DNA from: Croceimicrobium hydrocarbonivorans
GTDB taxonomy: Bacteria; Bacteroidota; Bacteroidia; Flavobacteriales; Schleiferiaceae
Reading direction: 5' to 3'
Length of the DNA stretch: 64,000 nucleotides
Assembly: GCF_014524565.1 (NCBI RefSeq)
Contig: NZ_CP060139.1
Coordinates: 2,177,501 to 2,241,500, forward strand
This document shows positions 6,320 through 16,147 of the stretch, in pieces; position 1 is the stretch's first letter, and every line of letters begins with the position of its first letter. The notes under the pieces are model-generated. The model ran no database searches and was not told the origin of the DNA. It saw nothing but the letters and a program-made list of their open reading frames with translations. The translations under genes and the position numbers were made by a program.

Positions 6320-9300
6320 ATGCGGAACCTTATCACTGCTCTGCTGGCCTTAACCTGCTTTAGTGGTTTTGCACAGATCACCGCCGACTCCGCTATCGCG
6401 GTTAATGCAGTCGGGGTGCAGGATGTCAATTTTTTTCCTTCTACTACAACACAGTCTAGTTGTGCCCAAACGATTACGGTAAATCTTCCTGCGGGGAATT
6501 GGATTTATGGGGTAGATCTTTATTATACCATCAATACAGTCGGTGGATTTACGGGAATGCCTCCCGCGGGTATTTACGCTTATTTGGAATGTACAAGCAC
6601 CGGAACCAATGAAGGGCAGATCTACACGGGTTCTGTTTTTACTCCGGGAGCATCAGAAAATGTGGTTCGCAGTAATCTGACTTTCTTGAATGGGCTTTAT
6701 TCTGGCTATAGCCTCGACTTTAAATTACACGCATTCGACGTAGCCTTTTTTAGTAGCGGTTGCGATACCGCCGATGCGAAAATTCAGGCGGGATCTTTTA
6801 AAGTAGTAGTGCACCACGGGCCTGCCCCAACTTGTTTGAAGCCTTCTAATTTGGGTATGGATTGGGCGATGCACGATCGGGCTGCTCTCAGCTGGATCAG
6901 CGGAGGGGCCTCCAATTGGCAGATCAATTATGGCAGTCCGGGTTTTAGTGCTGGTTCCGGGACTTGGGTAAATGTCAATGCTAATCCATTTGTGTTAAGG
7001 GGATTAAGCCCCAATACCCTCTATGAATATTATGTCCGGGATAGTTGCGGCTCTGGCGATGTTAGTCTCTGGGAAGGTCCCTTCCAATTTCGAACTATTT
7101 GTAATCCCACAGTAATTAGTGGTACCTATACCGAAGGATTTGAGTCGGCCACCTGGCTACAAGGTACTGGCGGTCAAAACGCAAATAATGTTATCGATTT
7201 CTGCTGGAAGCGGGATCCGGAAGCCCCAACCGGAGGACCAGGCGGAGGTAGATTTGCCTGGGGAACTCGCCTTGGAGCAACCCCAACCGCAAATACCGGC
7301 CCGGGTGGAGCCTGGCTTGGGAGTAAATATATTTATGTAGAAGCGACTGGTGGTCAAAATCAAGATGTGGCTACCATTACTTCACCCTTAATTGATGTGA
7401 GCTCCCTAACTACACCCACTTTGGAATTTTATTTCCATCGATATGGTGCTTCGGTGGGTGGTTTAGAAGCCCAGGCCTGGAGCCAATCTACGGGATGGCT
7501 AACTGTTTGGTCTAAGTCAGGCGCTCAGGATCAGAATAGCAATTTCGATCCTTGGATAAAGGAAAGTATTACCCTCAATGCCTTTGCCAACGATACCATT
7601 AAAATTCGTTTCCGGGCGGTGCGTTCCCTTCAGCCGGAAGGCGATATGGCCATTGATGAGGTGGTCATTAAGGAAGCCCCCAACTGCCCAGATCCTTCTG
7701 CTTTTAGTTTAAATGGTCGCACCAATAGCAGTGTAACCTTAGGCTGGAACTCCGCCAATGCTACAAATTGGCAAATTGAGTACGGCCCCAATGGCTTTAG
7801 TCAAGGAGCTGGAACCCTGCAGGTGGTAAACAGTAATCCGGTAATCCTTAGTGGCCTGAGTTCAGGCACGGTCTACGATTTTTACATCCGATCCTTATGT
7901 GGGGGAGGCGATACCTCAGGCTGGATCGGGCCTATTTCGGCCATGCCGTATTGTAATGCTTTGACGGCACCCTATTCCGAAAATTTTGATGGCGGAGCTT
8001 GGACCCCTGGCACCGGAACCTATAATGGAGGAGATGCCCTGGGACCTTGCTGGTGGCGTTACCCCAATCCTGGTACCATGGCCAGTGACCCTTTGTTTTG
8101 GGGACTACGCGCCACATCTGGCTCTACACCCAATACCGGCCCTAATCAAGATCATACCGGATCCAATTTTATGTATGTCGAATCTTCGGCTGGTTTCCTG
8201 GGGCAGGTCGCTTCATTGGAGTCACCTTTAGTAGATATTAGTCCTTTGCTGAATCCCGAATTGCGTTTCTTCTATCACATGTTTGGCAATAGCATGGGCA
8301 CCTTGCGGGTGGATGTGTTTAAGGCTAGTAACGGACAGTGGACCAATGGTGTATGGTCGATCAGTGGTCAGCAACAGAGCAATGCAGTAGATCCCTATTT
8401 AGAGGCCATTATTGATTTAAGTGCCTTTGCCGGAGATTCCATAATTATTCGTTTTTCGGGCCTCAAGGGGAATGAACGACGCAGCGATATGGCCATTGAT
8501 TTGGTGACCATAGACGAAGCCCCGCCCTGTCCGCAACCTAGCGGATTAACAAGCTCTAATTTGGGACCTAATTCGGTGGATCTTTCCTGGACCAGCGGTG
8601 GGGCCAGCCAGTGGCAAATTATTTACGGACCCAATGGTTTTAGCATTGGCTCAGGCCTGGGAACAGTGGTGAATGCGGGCTCCAATCCCTTCACCTTACT
8701 GCTTAGCAATAGTCAGGTTTATGATATTTATGTCCGCGACAGTTGCGGCCTGGGCAATGTAAGTGCTTGGGTAGGCCCGATTACAGTTACCATGCCTTGT
8801 GGTATGGCCGTGATCCCCTGGTTCGAAAATTTTGATGGCAACGATTGGAGCCCTGGACTTCCCGGTTCCAATAATGGTAATGCAATTAGTTCCTGTTGGT
8901 CACGACCCTCTGTTAGTAATCCCAATTTTGGACCTTGGTCCGGAGGCACGGCTTCTTCCAATACCGGTCCTAATGCGGATGTTTCAGGTACGGGAAAATA
9001 CCTTTATACGGAGGCCAGTGGTGCCAGTGGCCCGGGTTCCATCACTAGTCCGCAAATTTATTTGAGCCCGGTGATTGCCAATCCTACTCTTAAATTCCAC
9101 TATCACTTATATGGCAGCGCTATTGACTCCCTCTATGTTGAGGTAAATAATGGCGGCGCTTGGACCTGGATTTGGGGAGTTCAGGGGCAGCAGCAAAGTT
9201 CCAATGGTTCGGCTTGGACTGAGATTCAATATGGTTTGCAGAATTATTCTGGTGATACTATTCAAATACGGTTTACCGGTGTAAATAGTGGCTTTACAGC

Positions 9301-12300
9301 CGATATGGCTATTGATGAGGTTTCGATTGAAGACGTGGCCTGTCCGCAGTCTAGCAATTTTGCCATCCAAGCGGTAGGAAGCAATTCGGTGGATTTATCT
9401 TGGTCCAGTGCCGGTTCTCCTGGCTTTAATATTGAATATGGTCCGGCTGGATTTAATTTGGGTTCAGGCACACAGGTTTTTACGATGACCTCTCCATTTA
9501 CTTTAACCGGTTTGAGCCCGGCCACGGCCTATGATTTTTACCTTCGCGATAGTTGTGGTGCTACCAGTTATTCAGCTTGGCTGGGGCCGATTTCTGCCAC
9601 TACTTTATGCCTGGCTTACACCGCTCCACATCTCGAAAACTTTGATGGCAGTTCTTGGGTAGTTGGTGTGCCCACGGCCAATAATCAGGGCAATCAAATT
9701 GATGTTTGCTGGACTCGGCCATCAGATAATAATCCCAATTTTGGCACTAATTCCGGGCCTACTGCTTCGGCCAATACCGGTCCGCTTGCGGATGTAAGTG
9801 GCAATGGTAAATATCTCTACACCGAATTCTCCGGCCTAAGTGGTTATGGCGAAATCAGCTCTCCGGAAATCTATATTCCAACTAGCATTGCCAATCCTGT
9901 TTTGCATTTCGACTACCACCTTTTTGGATCCAATATTGATAGCCTGGCGGTATTTCTGGCGAAAGATGGCAGTATGCAGTGGATTAGCGGCATAGTAGGC
10001 GCTCAGCAGAGTAGTTCGGCCGATGCCTGGAAAACCCATGGAATTGAATTAGATGCCTGGTCGGGCGATACGGTACGCATCATCTTCCGAGGCTATAGTC
10101 AAGGTTATATGGGGGACATTTCCATAGATGAGTTTAAGCTTTACGATGATCCCTGCCCTATGCCAGATAATTTTTCGGTAGGTACCATCACTAAAAATAG
10201 CATCAGCCTAAGCTGGACCAGCGGAGGTGCAAATCATTGGCAAATTGAATATGGCCCCCCTGGATTTAGTCCGGGGACTGGAACTCTGCTTTCCGTAAGC
10301 TCTAATCCTTATACGATAACGGGTTTAAATGCCAGCAGCTATTATGAGTTTTACCTGCGTGACAGTTGCAATGCCAATGATCAGAGTCTTTGGCTGGGTC
10401 CACTTTTAGGCTCCACCTTATGTGATACTTTATTGGCTCCTTATTACGAAAGTTTCGATCTGGGCTTTGACCGCGGAACCGGAGCACAAAATGCAGGAGC
10501 CAGCATATCACCCTGTTGGAACCGAAATCGAGATACCTTATTCTTTTGGGGTGGAGGCCAAGGTAATACGCCTTCTACCGGAACCGGGCCCACTGGCGAC
10601 AAAACCAGTGGTAGCGGGAATTATGTATATACCGAGGCTAGTGCAGGAAGCGGAGGTGATACTGCTATTTTGGAAACCGGGTATATAGACCTCAGTGCTT
10701 TGGCTCAACCTGAGCTCCGTTTCTGGTACCATATGTACAGTCAGAATGGCCAAAACCTTTGGTTTCAATGGGAGATTTATAGCGGAGGAAGCTGGATTAT
10801 TTTGGGCAGTCTAGCTGGAGATCAGGGAAATTTGTGGCAGGAACAGCGCTATGATTTATCGAGCTATCTCAATAAGACGGTGCGTTTCCGATTTGTGGTT
10901 TTAAAGGCTACGGGCGGAAGTATTTATCAATCGGATGTTGCTTTGGATGAATTGGTGGTGGATGAGAAAATAGCCTGTAACCCTTATACCATGCCTTTCC
11001 TCGAAAACTTTGATGGAGCAGCTTGGCAGGAGGGAACCGGTGGTTTGAACGATAATGATTTGATTGACCCTTGTTGGAATCGATTAACGACAAGTCAAAT
11101 GCGTTGGGGAACCGGAATGGGAACAACAACTTCGGCTAATACCGGACCCAGCTCAGATTTAAGTGGCAGCGGAAATTACATCTACACCGAAGCATCGCGG
11201 GGGGCAACCAGCGCCATGATTAGCAGCCCACCCATTATTGTGGATAGCCTAATAGCCGCACCGCATATCTTTTACCATTACCATATGTATGGGGCCACCA
11301 TTGTGAATATGAAGGTGGCCATTGAAAGGTCTTCCGGAACCACGATTTTGCAAACCTATACCGGCCAACAGCAGAATAGCAGTACCGCTGCCTGGATTGC
11401 GGATTCTATTGATATCACCGCCTATAAGGGCGATACAATTGTGCTGCAATTCACTGCCGAAGCAACCAGCTTTACGGGCGATATAGCATTGGATGGTATT
11501 GAGGTGCGCGATGCTATTTTACCCTGTCCCGATCCAACATCATTAACAATTACGGCTATCAGCCAAACAGACTTTAGTCTTAGTTGGAGCTCTAGCAACT
11601 CCCCTAATAGTGGCATCTTAACTTATTACGATATCGCAGCCGGTCCATCTACCATGCAGGTGATTACCGGCATTAACAGTCCATATACCCTCACGGGATT
11701 ATCCGCTAACCAGAGCTATGCGATTAGTATTTACGACTCTTGTTCGGTAGGGCAATTCAGTGGAAGCTTGTTTGATACGGTGAGTACCTTGCCTTGCGAT
11801 ACCGTTACCGCCCTTTTTACGGCTAATCCATCTTATTTGGGCTTAACCTTAGATGGCAGCACTAGCCTAAATGCCGATACTTTGATTTGGGATTTTGGTG
11901 ATGGTAGTACTTCCGGTGGAAATCCGGTTAATCATATCTATGCAAGTGCGGGGATTTATTCGGTGCAATTAATCGCCTTGAACCATTGTGGAACCAGCGA
12001 TACCCTGCTCCAGTCTATTCGGATTTGTGATACGCTCCGGCCGCAGATGTCGCTAACTGTGTTTTCCGATAGTGTTCTTTTTGATGCAAGTGGATCTATG
12101 GCTAGTTCCTTCCATTGGGATTTTGGTGATGGCAGTACCGATACCAACCGAGAAAGCAATCATGTTTATGCCCAAAGTGGCACCTATACGGTACAATTAA
12201 CCGTTTCCAATCTTTGCGGCGATACGGTTAGCATCAGTCAGAATGTGCAGGTTTGTGGTGCGCCTAAGGCAGATTGGACCTATACGGTGATGTCGCCAAT

Positions 12301-12769
12301 TAATAGTGGTTTACGAATTCAATTTGATGCTTCTGCTTCCAGAAATGCCAGTACTTATGACTGGGATTTTGGCGATGGAAATACGGGGACAGGAGTAAAT
12401 CCCATTCATATTTACCAAACGCCAGGGCTTTTCTATATCGTGAAATTAAAGGTGACTAATGCCTGTGGAAACAGCCATGAATGGGCCTGGGCCCTCTTTG
12501 CCATTGGCTTGGAAGAGGAAATACTCAAGGTTCCTTTGAAGGTGTATCCAAATCCGGTGAAAGACATTCTCACCCTCGATTGGGATACAGAACGGTGGAG
12601 CTTGCAGGCATTGTATTTACGAGATGCGAGTGGTCGATTGTTGATGGAGAGCCATCCGCAGCAAAGTCCTGTGGAATGGGATTTACGACATCTGCCTGCC
12701 GGAACTTATTATTTACAAGTTCAAGATCAGTATGGAGTCCATAGCCAAGCTCTGATTGTAAGGCCTTAA
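6320..12769 (+). CDS. Giant modular T9SS surface protein (FN3/MAM-like/PKD)
   Basis: 2149 residues with a signal peptide (to about 19). After a ~150-residue N-terminal domain come FN3-like modules at about 170, 456, 736, 1008, 1279 and 1735, and six MAM-like modules at about 262-454, 549-735, 828-1006, 1097-1278, 1369-1552 and 1553-1734. MAM-like modules contain ENFDG..W, a CW(N/S/T)R segment, SANTGP, Y.YTEAS, and a closing D(I/M)AIDE motif. FN3-like modules contain NWQIEYGP.GF and LSPAT.YDFY.RDSCG. Three PKD domains with WDFGDG motifs follow (about 1826-2055), then a T9SS sorting domain at YPNPVKD. FN3 and MAM-like units alternate except that MAM-like units 5 and 6 are adjacent. Likely an adhesin or polymer-binding protein; no catalytic motif was seen. 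Confidence 0.9.
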   Translation: MRNLITALLALTCFSGFAQITADSAIAVNAVGVQDVNFFPSTTTQSSCAQTITVNLPAGNWIYGVDLYYTINTVGGFTGMPPAGIYAYLECTSTGTNEGQIYTGSVFTPGASENVVRSNLTFLNGLYSGYSLDFKLHAFDVAFFSSGCDTADAKIQAGSFKVVVHHGPAPTCLKPSNLGMDWAMHDRAALSWISGGASNWQINYGSPGFSAGSGTWVNVNANPFVLRGLSPNTLYEYYVRDSCGSGDVSLWEGPFQFRTICNPTVISGTYTEGFESATWLQGTGGQNANNVIDFCWKRDPEAPTGGPGGGRFAWGTRLGATPTANTGPGGAWLGSKYIYVEATGGQNQDVATITSPLIDVSSLTTPTLEFYFHRYGASVGGLEAQAWSQSTGWLTVWSKSGAQDQNSNFDPWIKESITLNAFANDTIKIRFRAVRSLQPEGDMAIDEVVIKEAPNCPDPSAFSLNGRTNSSVTLGWNSANATNWQIEYGPNGFSQGAGTLQVVNSNPVILSGLSSGTVYDFYIRSLCGGGDTSGWIGPISAMPYCNALTAPYSENFDGGAWTPGTGTYNGGDALGPCWWRYPNPGTMASDPLFWGLRATSGSTPNTGPNQDHTGSNFMYVESSAGFLGQVASLESPLVDISPLLNPELRFFYHMFGNSMGTLRVDVFKASNGQWTNGVWSISGQQQSNAVDPYLEAIIDLSAFAGDSIIIRFSGLKGNERRSDMAIDLVTIDEAPPCPQPSGLTSSNLGPNSVDLSWTSGGASQWQIIYGPNGFSIGSGLGTVVNAGSNPFTLLLSNSQVYDIYVRDSCGLGNVSAWVGPITVTMPCGMAVIPWFENFDGNDWSPGLPGSNNGNAISSCWSRPSVSNPNFGPWSGGTASSNTGPNADVSGTGKYLYTEASGASGPGSITSPQIYLSPVIANPTLKFHYHLYGSAIDSLYVEVNNGGAWTWIWGVQGQQQSSNGSAWTEIQYGLQNYSGDTIQIRFTGVNSGFTADMAIDEVSIEDVACPQSSNFAIQAVGSNSVDLSWSSAGSPGFNIEYGPAGFNLGSGTQVFTMTSPFTLTGLSPATAYDFYLRDSCGATSYSAWLGPISATTLCLAYTAPHLENFDGSSWVVGVPTANNQGNQIDVCWTRPSDNNPNFGTNSGPTASANTGPLADVSGNGKYLYTEFSGLSGYGEISSPEIYIPTSIANPVLHFDYHLFGSNIDSLAVFLAKDGSMQWISGIVGAQQSSSADAWKTHGIELDAWSGDTVRIIFRGYSQGYMGDISIDEFKLYDDPCPMPDNFSVGTITKNSISLSWTSGGANHWQIEYGPPGFSPGTGTLLSVSSNPYTITGLNASSYYEFYLRDSCNANDQSLWLGPLLGSTLCDTLLAPYYESFDLGFDRGTGAQNAGASISPCWNRNRDTLFFWGGGQGNTPSTGTGPTGDKTSGSGNYVYTEASAGSGGDTAILETGYIDLSALAQPELRFWYHMYSQNGQNLWFQWEIYSGGSWIILGSLAGDQGNLWQEQRYDLSSYLNKTVRFRFVVLKATGGSIYQSDVALDELVVDEKIACNPYTMPFLENFDGAAWQEGTGGLNDNDLIDPCWNRLTTSQMRWGTGMGTTTSANTGPSSDLSGSGNYIYTEASRGATSAMISSPPIIVDSLIAAPHIFYHYHMYGATIVNMKVAIERSSGTTILQTYTGQQQNSSTAAWIADSIDITAYKGDTIVLQFTAEATSFTGDIALDGIEVRDAILPCPDPTSLTITAISQTDFSLSWSSSNSPNSGILTYYDIAAGPSTMQVITGINSPYTLTGLSANQSYAISIYDSCSVGQFSGSLFDTVSTLPCDTVTALFTANPSYLGLTLDGSTSLNADTLIWDFGDGSTSGGNPVNHIYASAGIYSVQLIALNHCGTSDTLLQSIRICDTLRPQMSLTVFSDSVLFDASGSMASSFHWDFGDGSTDTNRESNHVYAQSGTYTVQLTVSNLCGDTVSISQNVQVCGAPKADWTYTVMSPINSGLRIQFDASASRNASTYDWDFGDGNTGTGVNPIHIYQTPGLFYIVKLKVTNACGNSHEWAWALFAIGLEEEILKVPLKVYPNPVKDILTLDWDTERWSLQALYLRDASGRLLMESHPQQSPVEWDLRHLPAGTYYLQVQDQYGVHSQALIVRP

Positions 12770-12774
12770 AAAGC

Positions 12775-12807
12775 AAAAGCCCCTTCCGAAATTCGAAAAG
12801 GGCTTTT
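12775..12807. terminator. Bidirectional terminator between convergent genes
   Basis: AAAAGCCC pairs with GGGCTTTT around a CTTCCGAAATTCGAAAA loop that is partly paired itself. A-runs and T-runs on both sides let it work for the surface protein gene (+) and the NTF2-like gene (-). Confidence 0.8.
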
Positions 12808-12830
12808 AGCATTAATCAACGGGAAGAGTC

Positions 12831-13316
12831 TTAAACAAAGCTCCAGAAGATTTTTTCAATCTTCCAGCCATTGCCAACTTTAACTAGGGTAATCATTTCT
12901 TTCCAACGCTGGCCTTCCGGTCCGGTTACCAGCTCTACAGTTGCGTATTTATCATTTACCTCGGTAACGGTAATAACATTATTCTGACTGTCAGGGGCAA
13001 TTACTTCCTGACCATTCATTAAAGTGCGCAGGTCGTCGATGGTTTGCACATTGGTTAATGAACCGTCGCGATTTAAACCTTGATTGGTAAAATTATCGCT
13101 TAGCACTTTGCGCATTTCTTCGAAATCGCGCTCGTTAAAGTTCTCGATATAGGTTTGGACCGCATATTGAGGACTGTTTTTAGGCTCGCCTTCTTCGGCT
13201 AGCTCAATACTATAAATAGGTAATTGGATTTGTTGGTCGGTGGGATTACCGCCTACATTGGCTGATGCAGGCATAATAGTCCCTGCCATCAGCAAAGCAC
13301 AAAATAGTGATTTCAT
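12831..13316 (-). CDS. Secreted NTF2-like (putative lumazine-binding type) protein
   Basis: 161 residues. A signal peptide ends near ASA (about residue 19). The region from about 50 (YAVQTYIENFNERDFEEMRKVL) to the C-terminus (WKEMITLVKVGNGWKIEKIFW) has the pattern of an NTF2/SnoaL-like cone fold, as in the putative lumazine-binding family. Such proteins bind small ligands or carry no known activity. On the minus strand TACATTCG (13350-13343) is a possible -7 element 27 bp upstream of the start. Function unknown. Confidence 0.7.
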   Translation of the reverse strand: MKSLFCALLMAGTIMPASANVGGNPTDQQIQLPIYSIELAEEGEPKNSPQYAVQTYIENFNERDFEEMRKVLSDNFTNQGLNRDGSLTNVQTIDDLRTLMNGQEVIAPDSQNNVITVTEVNDKYATVELVTGPEGQRWKEMITLVKVGNGWKIEKIFWSFV

Positions 13317-13446
13317 GATGTTTATGTTTTAGTTTCGTGCTACGAATGTAGAGGCTTCCCCCTATTGGCTCTGTTAAGAAAAACTTAAAGACCTACGAAT
13401 GGAGGGAGGGAGTCGACGAATTGGGGAAAAGGGACTGTTGATGAAT

Positions 13447-13632
13447 TTAGTCTTCGATGCTGCAAGACTCAGCAGGGCAGGCTTTTTTGGCAAAGCCTCT
13501 GGAAGTAAAATAGATAGCCGGGATCAGCATCCACCATTGCTCATCGTACCAGGCACTTCCTAAAAGAGAAATTCCGAGCCCTAAATTTAGGACCCGGATT
13601 AAAATTCGATAGAATTTTGGACTAAGCTTCAC
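13447..13632 (-). CDS. Small membrane protein (DUF2892-like)
   Basis: 61 residues. Two short hydrophobic segments (about 15-25 and 30-42) are followed by a cysteine pair in CPAESC near the C-terminus. Its start overlaps the rhodanese stop by 11 bp, so it is the last gene of a three-gene operon. In YgaP-like proteins a rhodanese domain is fused to a DUF2892 membrane domain; here the same parts seem to be separate genes. The family assignment is tentative. Confidence 0.65.
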   Translation of the reverse strand: MKLSPKFYRILIRVLNLGLGISLLGSAWYDEQWWMLIPAIYFTSRGFAKKACPAESCSIED

Positions 13633-13909
13633 GTAAGCTCATAAAGTAGTTTACATTGAGCCAGCTGCCACCATTTACGCAGTCGAAGCCATTTCCACGT
13701 AGGAAATTTTCAGCCATACCACTGCGGTTACCACTGGCGCAAACCAAAATTAAGGGCGCTTCTAGGCCACGTAATTCATCCAGTTTGTTGTTAATCTGAT
13801 CCAGTGGTATGTTGAGAGATCCCGCTACATTACCACCAGAAAACTCGAGGTGGCTACGAACATCCACCACGGTGCCCTTACCTTGGGCAATTAATTCTTG
13901 TGCATTCAT
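13622..13909 (-). CDS. Rhodanese-like sulfurtransferase
   Basis: 95 residues, a single rhodanese domain. The active-site loop is CASGNRS with the catalytic Cys at about residue 57, preceded by the typical strand LILVCASGNRSG. The start overlaps the upstream DUF6132 stop by 4 bp. Single-domain rhodaneses carry sulfane sulfur as a persulfide; the substrate here is unknown. The membrane-protein neighbours suggest work at the inner face of the membrane. Confidence 0.9.
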   Translation of the reverse strand: MNAQELIAQGKGTVVDVRSHLEFSGGNVAGSLNIPLDQINNKLDELRGLEAPLILVCASGNRSGMAENFLRGNGFDCVNGGSWLNVNYFMSLREA

Positions 13910-14121
13910 TTTTTCAACTTTTTAAGGTGATCATCGATCATGCTTAATAAAAGGCCACCCATTAATGCACCGTATAAACTCGAGTTGGTAGGATCACCAG
14001 TAATGGTACATCCATCCTCACAACCCACCTGGTCATAATACATATAGCCAGCGGCTAATCCGAGCACTGCTCCCAGTAGAGTAAAGCGGAAGCGAAGAGT
14101 AAGACTTTTCAGCTTTTTCAT
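13906..14121 (-). CDS. DUF6132 family membrane protein
   Basis: 71 residues starting MKKLKSL. Two hydrophobic segments flank a short loop with two cysteines (VGCEDGCTITGDP), the DUF6132 pattern in Bacteroidota, often next to rhodanese genes. A longer reading from 14286 would overlap the divergent kinase gene and lacks family similarity, so the ATG at 14121 is preferred. It is the first gene of the DUF6132-rhodanese-small membrane protein operon. The paired cysteines suggest a redox or sulfur role (inference). Confidence 0.75.
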   Translation of the reverse strand: MKKLKSLTLRFRFTLLGAVLGLAAGYMYYDQVGCEDGCTITGDPTNSSLYGALMGGLLLSMIDDHLKKLKK

Positions 14122-14247
14122 GACGGGGCAAAATTGCACATTTCCAGCGGAATGGATGTGTGACATAGGTTCTCTAAAAAATTGAATAGTGACGAAATCC
14201 GAGTTTCTTGTTAGGACGTATATCCTTTTAACCTGACAACTCGAAAC

Positions 14248-16125
14248 ATGAACTACTCTCTCAAACCGCTGCGGATTAATCTGCAATGGCGGGCTATTCT
14301 TGGCTTTCTCCTTGTGAAAAGTTTATTGATTGCGGGTCTGGCTATTTTCTATCAGTACAGTCAAAAACGCAGCCTCTACCAGCAATTGGTTAATGAGGTT
14401 GAGATCAGTCAAATCAAGTTTAGCGAACATCGAAAGGTCTTAGCCGGCCTAGCCCAATATCCCGACCGATCGGATCTTCAAGCCTTGATGGCCCCCATTT
14501 TAGAGGCTCCTGATATTCATATTCAAAGTTCTATTGAGGAATTGCAAGTACCCCTGGCTGAAAGTGATGCGATTGTGTCCACTTATTTGAGCGCTTTCAG
14601 ACATGATCATCTCAGTGCTGCGGGCTTGCGAGCTCTGAATCAGAAAGGCCAGGCCGCAGAAAATAGTTTGGCCGCTTTGCAAGCTGAGGTGAAGCAAGCG
14701 CAAATAGATTTTGAAAGCATTAATGGCCTCTGGGTTTGGATACTTTTAGGACTCTTATTTAGCGCGGCAGTAATCTCCAGCTTAATCCTAAGCCATGTGT
14801 TTAGCTCAGGCATCCGCAAGGTTTCTAAAAACCTTAGAGCTTATGTGGCTTCAGGCTTTAAGCCGGATGCGATTCAATATGAAAAATCTTCTATCCCCGA
14901 ATTACATAGTTTAAATAGGGATGTTTGGCGTATGCAGCGAACCCTCGAGGAAAAGCTAAATGAGGAGTTTCAATCCAAGCAAAAGGCCCTCGATTTAGCT
15001 CAGCAAAAGGCACGTACTTTATCAGGCCTTAGCCATGAAATTCGCACGCCCTTGAACGGGATTAATGGCATGATCCATTTAATGCGCTCCACCGAATTAA
15101 ATGAAGATCAGGAGGAGATGCTAGATATTGCTGAGCATTCCTCAGATCACCTCCTAGATCTGATTAATATGATTCTGGATTATTCCAAATTGGAAGCCGG
15201 GAAGGTCAAGCTGACTAAGAGCCCCTACCATCTTCATGATGAATTAAACAAGCTTTTGGAAATGTTCCGCTTTCGCGTGAGGGAGAAGAGCATCCGCATG
15301 AAATTTGAATTCCCGGAAGAATATCAAAACAAATGGATTTTATGTGATGGTCTTCGCTTGCAACAGGTCTTGATCAATCTTTTGGGTAATGCCGTAAAGT
15401 TTACAGAAGAGGGCTATATCAAATTAAAGGTGGAGCTTCTGAATTTGGAAACATCCTCACCCTTAATTTACTTTGAGGTGCGTGATACCGGAATTGGGAT
15501 GAACCATGAGCAATTGCAAAGGCTCTTTCAAGATTTTGAACAAGTGCATAGCGAATCAGCCCAAACTGCCGGAGGTACCGGATTGGGTTTGGTGATCTCT
15601 AAGTCGCTAGTAGATTTGATGGGCGGCCAATTGCATGTGGAGAGTAAAGAAGATTTGGGATCGCGTTTCTATTTCAGTTTACCACTTTCCGAAACCATGG
15701 CGGTGGAACGTGAGAAGCCCCAATGGAATCAAATTCAAAGTCAGGAAGAAGGTATCTGGATTTTATTGGCAGAGGATAATCAGATAAATCAGCGGGTAGC
15801 CGAAACTATGCTGCAGAAAATGGGCTATCAGGTTATTACCGTAAACAATGGCTTGGAGGCCGTCGATGCCTTTCAAAATACGGATGTGGAGCTGATATTT
15901 ATGGATATTGAAATGCCGGAAATGAATGGTTTTGAAGCGGCGGAAGTAATAATGCAGAGTGAAAAATATCAAGATCGGCCGGTGCCTATCGTGGCATTAA
16001 CCGCTAATATGCGGGATGAGATTCAGACCCAAATGGAAGGAACAGCGATCCAGGATGTGATCACCAAGCCATTTAGGCCCTCAGAAATTAAAACAAAGTT
16101 GGAGCTCTTGCTCAAGGACTTGTAA
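14248..16125 (+). CDS. Hybrid sensor histidine kinase/response regulator
   Basis: 625 residues. Membrane helix 1 (about 16-36), a ~120-residue helical extracytoplasmic sensor, membrane helix 2 (about 161-184), a coiled linker, HisKA with phospho-acceptor His263 in LSHEIRTPLNG, HATPase_c with N box LLGNAVKF (379-386) and G boxes DTGIGM and GGTGLGL, then a C-terminal receiver with acidic residues AEDN (508-511) and phospho-acceptor Asp553 in MDIEMPEMNG. There is no DNA-binding or Hpt domain, so the signal must pass to a separate partner not visible here. The next gene starts 22 bp downstream and may be co-transcribed. Confidence 0.93.
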   Translation: MNYSLKPLRINLQWRAILGFLLVKSLLIAGLAIFYQYSQKRSLYQQLVNEVEISQIKFSEHRKVLAGLAQYPDRSDLQALMAPILEAPDIHIQSSIEELQVPLAESDAIVSTYLSAFRHDHLSAAGLRALNQKGQAAENSLAALQAEVKQAQIDFESINGLWVWILLGLLFSAAVISSLILSHVFSSGIRKVSKNLRAYVASGFKPDAIQYEKSSIPELHSLNRDVWRMQRTLEEKLNEEFQSKQKALDLAQQKARTLSGLSHEIRTPLNGINGMIHLMRSTELNEDQEEMLDIAEHSSDHLLDLINMILDYSKLEAGKVKLTKSPYHLHDELNKLLEMFRFRVREKSIRMKFEFPEEYQNKWILCDGLRLQQVLINLLGNAVKFTEEGYIKLKVELLNLETSSPLIYFEVRDTGIGMNHEQLQRLFQDFEQVHSESAQTAGGTGLGLVISKSLVDLMGGQLHVESKEDLGSRFYFSLPLSETMAVEREKPQWNQIQSQEEGIWILLAEDNQINQRVAETMLQKMGYQVITVNNGLEAVDAFQNTDVELIFMDIEMPEMNGFEAAEVIMQSEKYQDRPVPIVALTANMRDEIQTQMEGTAIQDVITKPFRPSEIKTKLELLLKDL

Positions 16126-16147
16126 CTTGCGAGTCAAAATTACAGCG

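Noticed and set aside
7119-11616. Many 60-90 codon frames on both strands inside the giant surface protein gene
   Set aside because: They follow the repeat pattern of the true gene and are shadows without starts, signals or homology.
14122-14286. N-terminal extension of the DUF6132 frame
   Set aside because: It would overlap the divergent kinase gene start and contains no conserved residues; the ATG at 14121 gives the family length.
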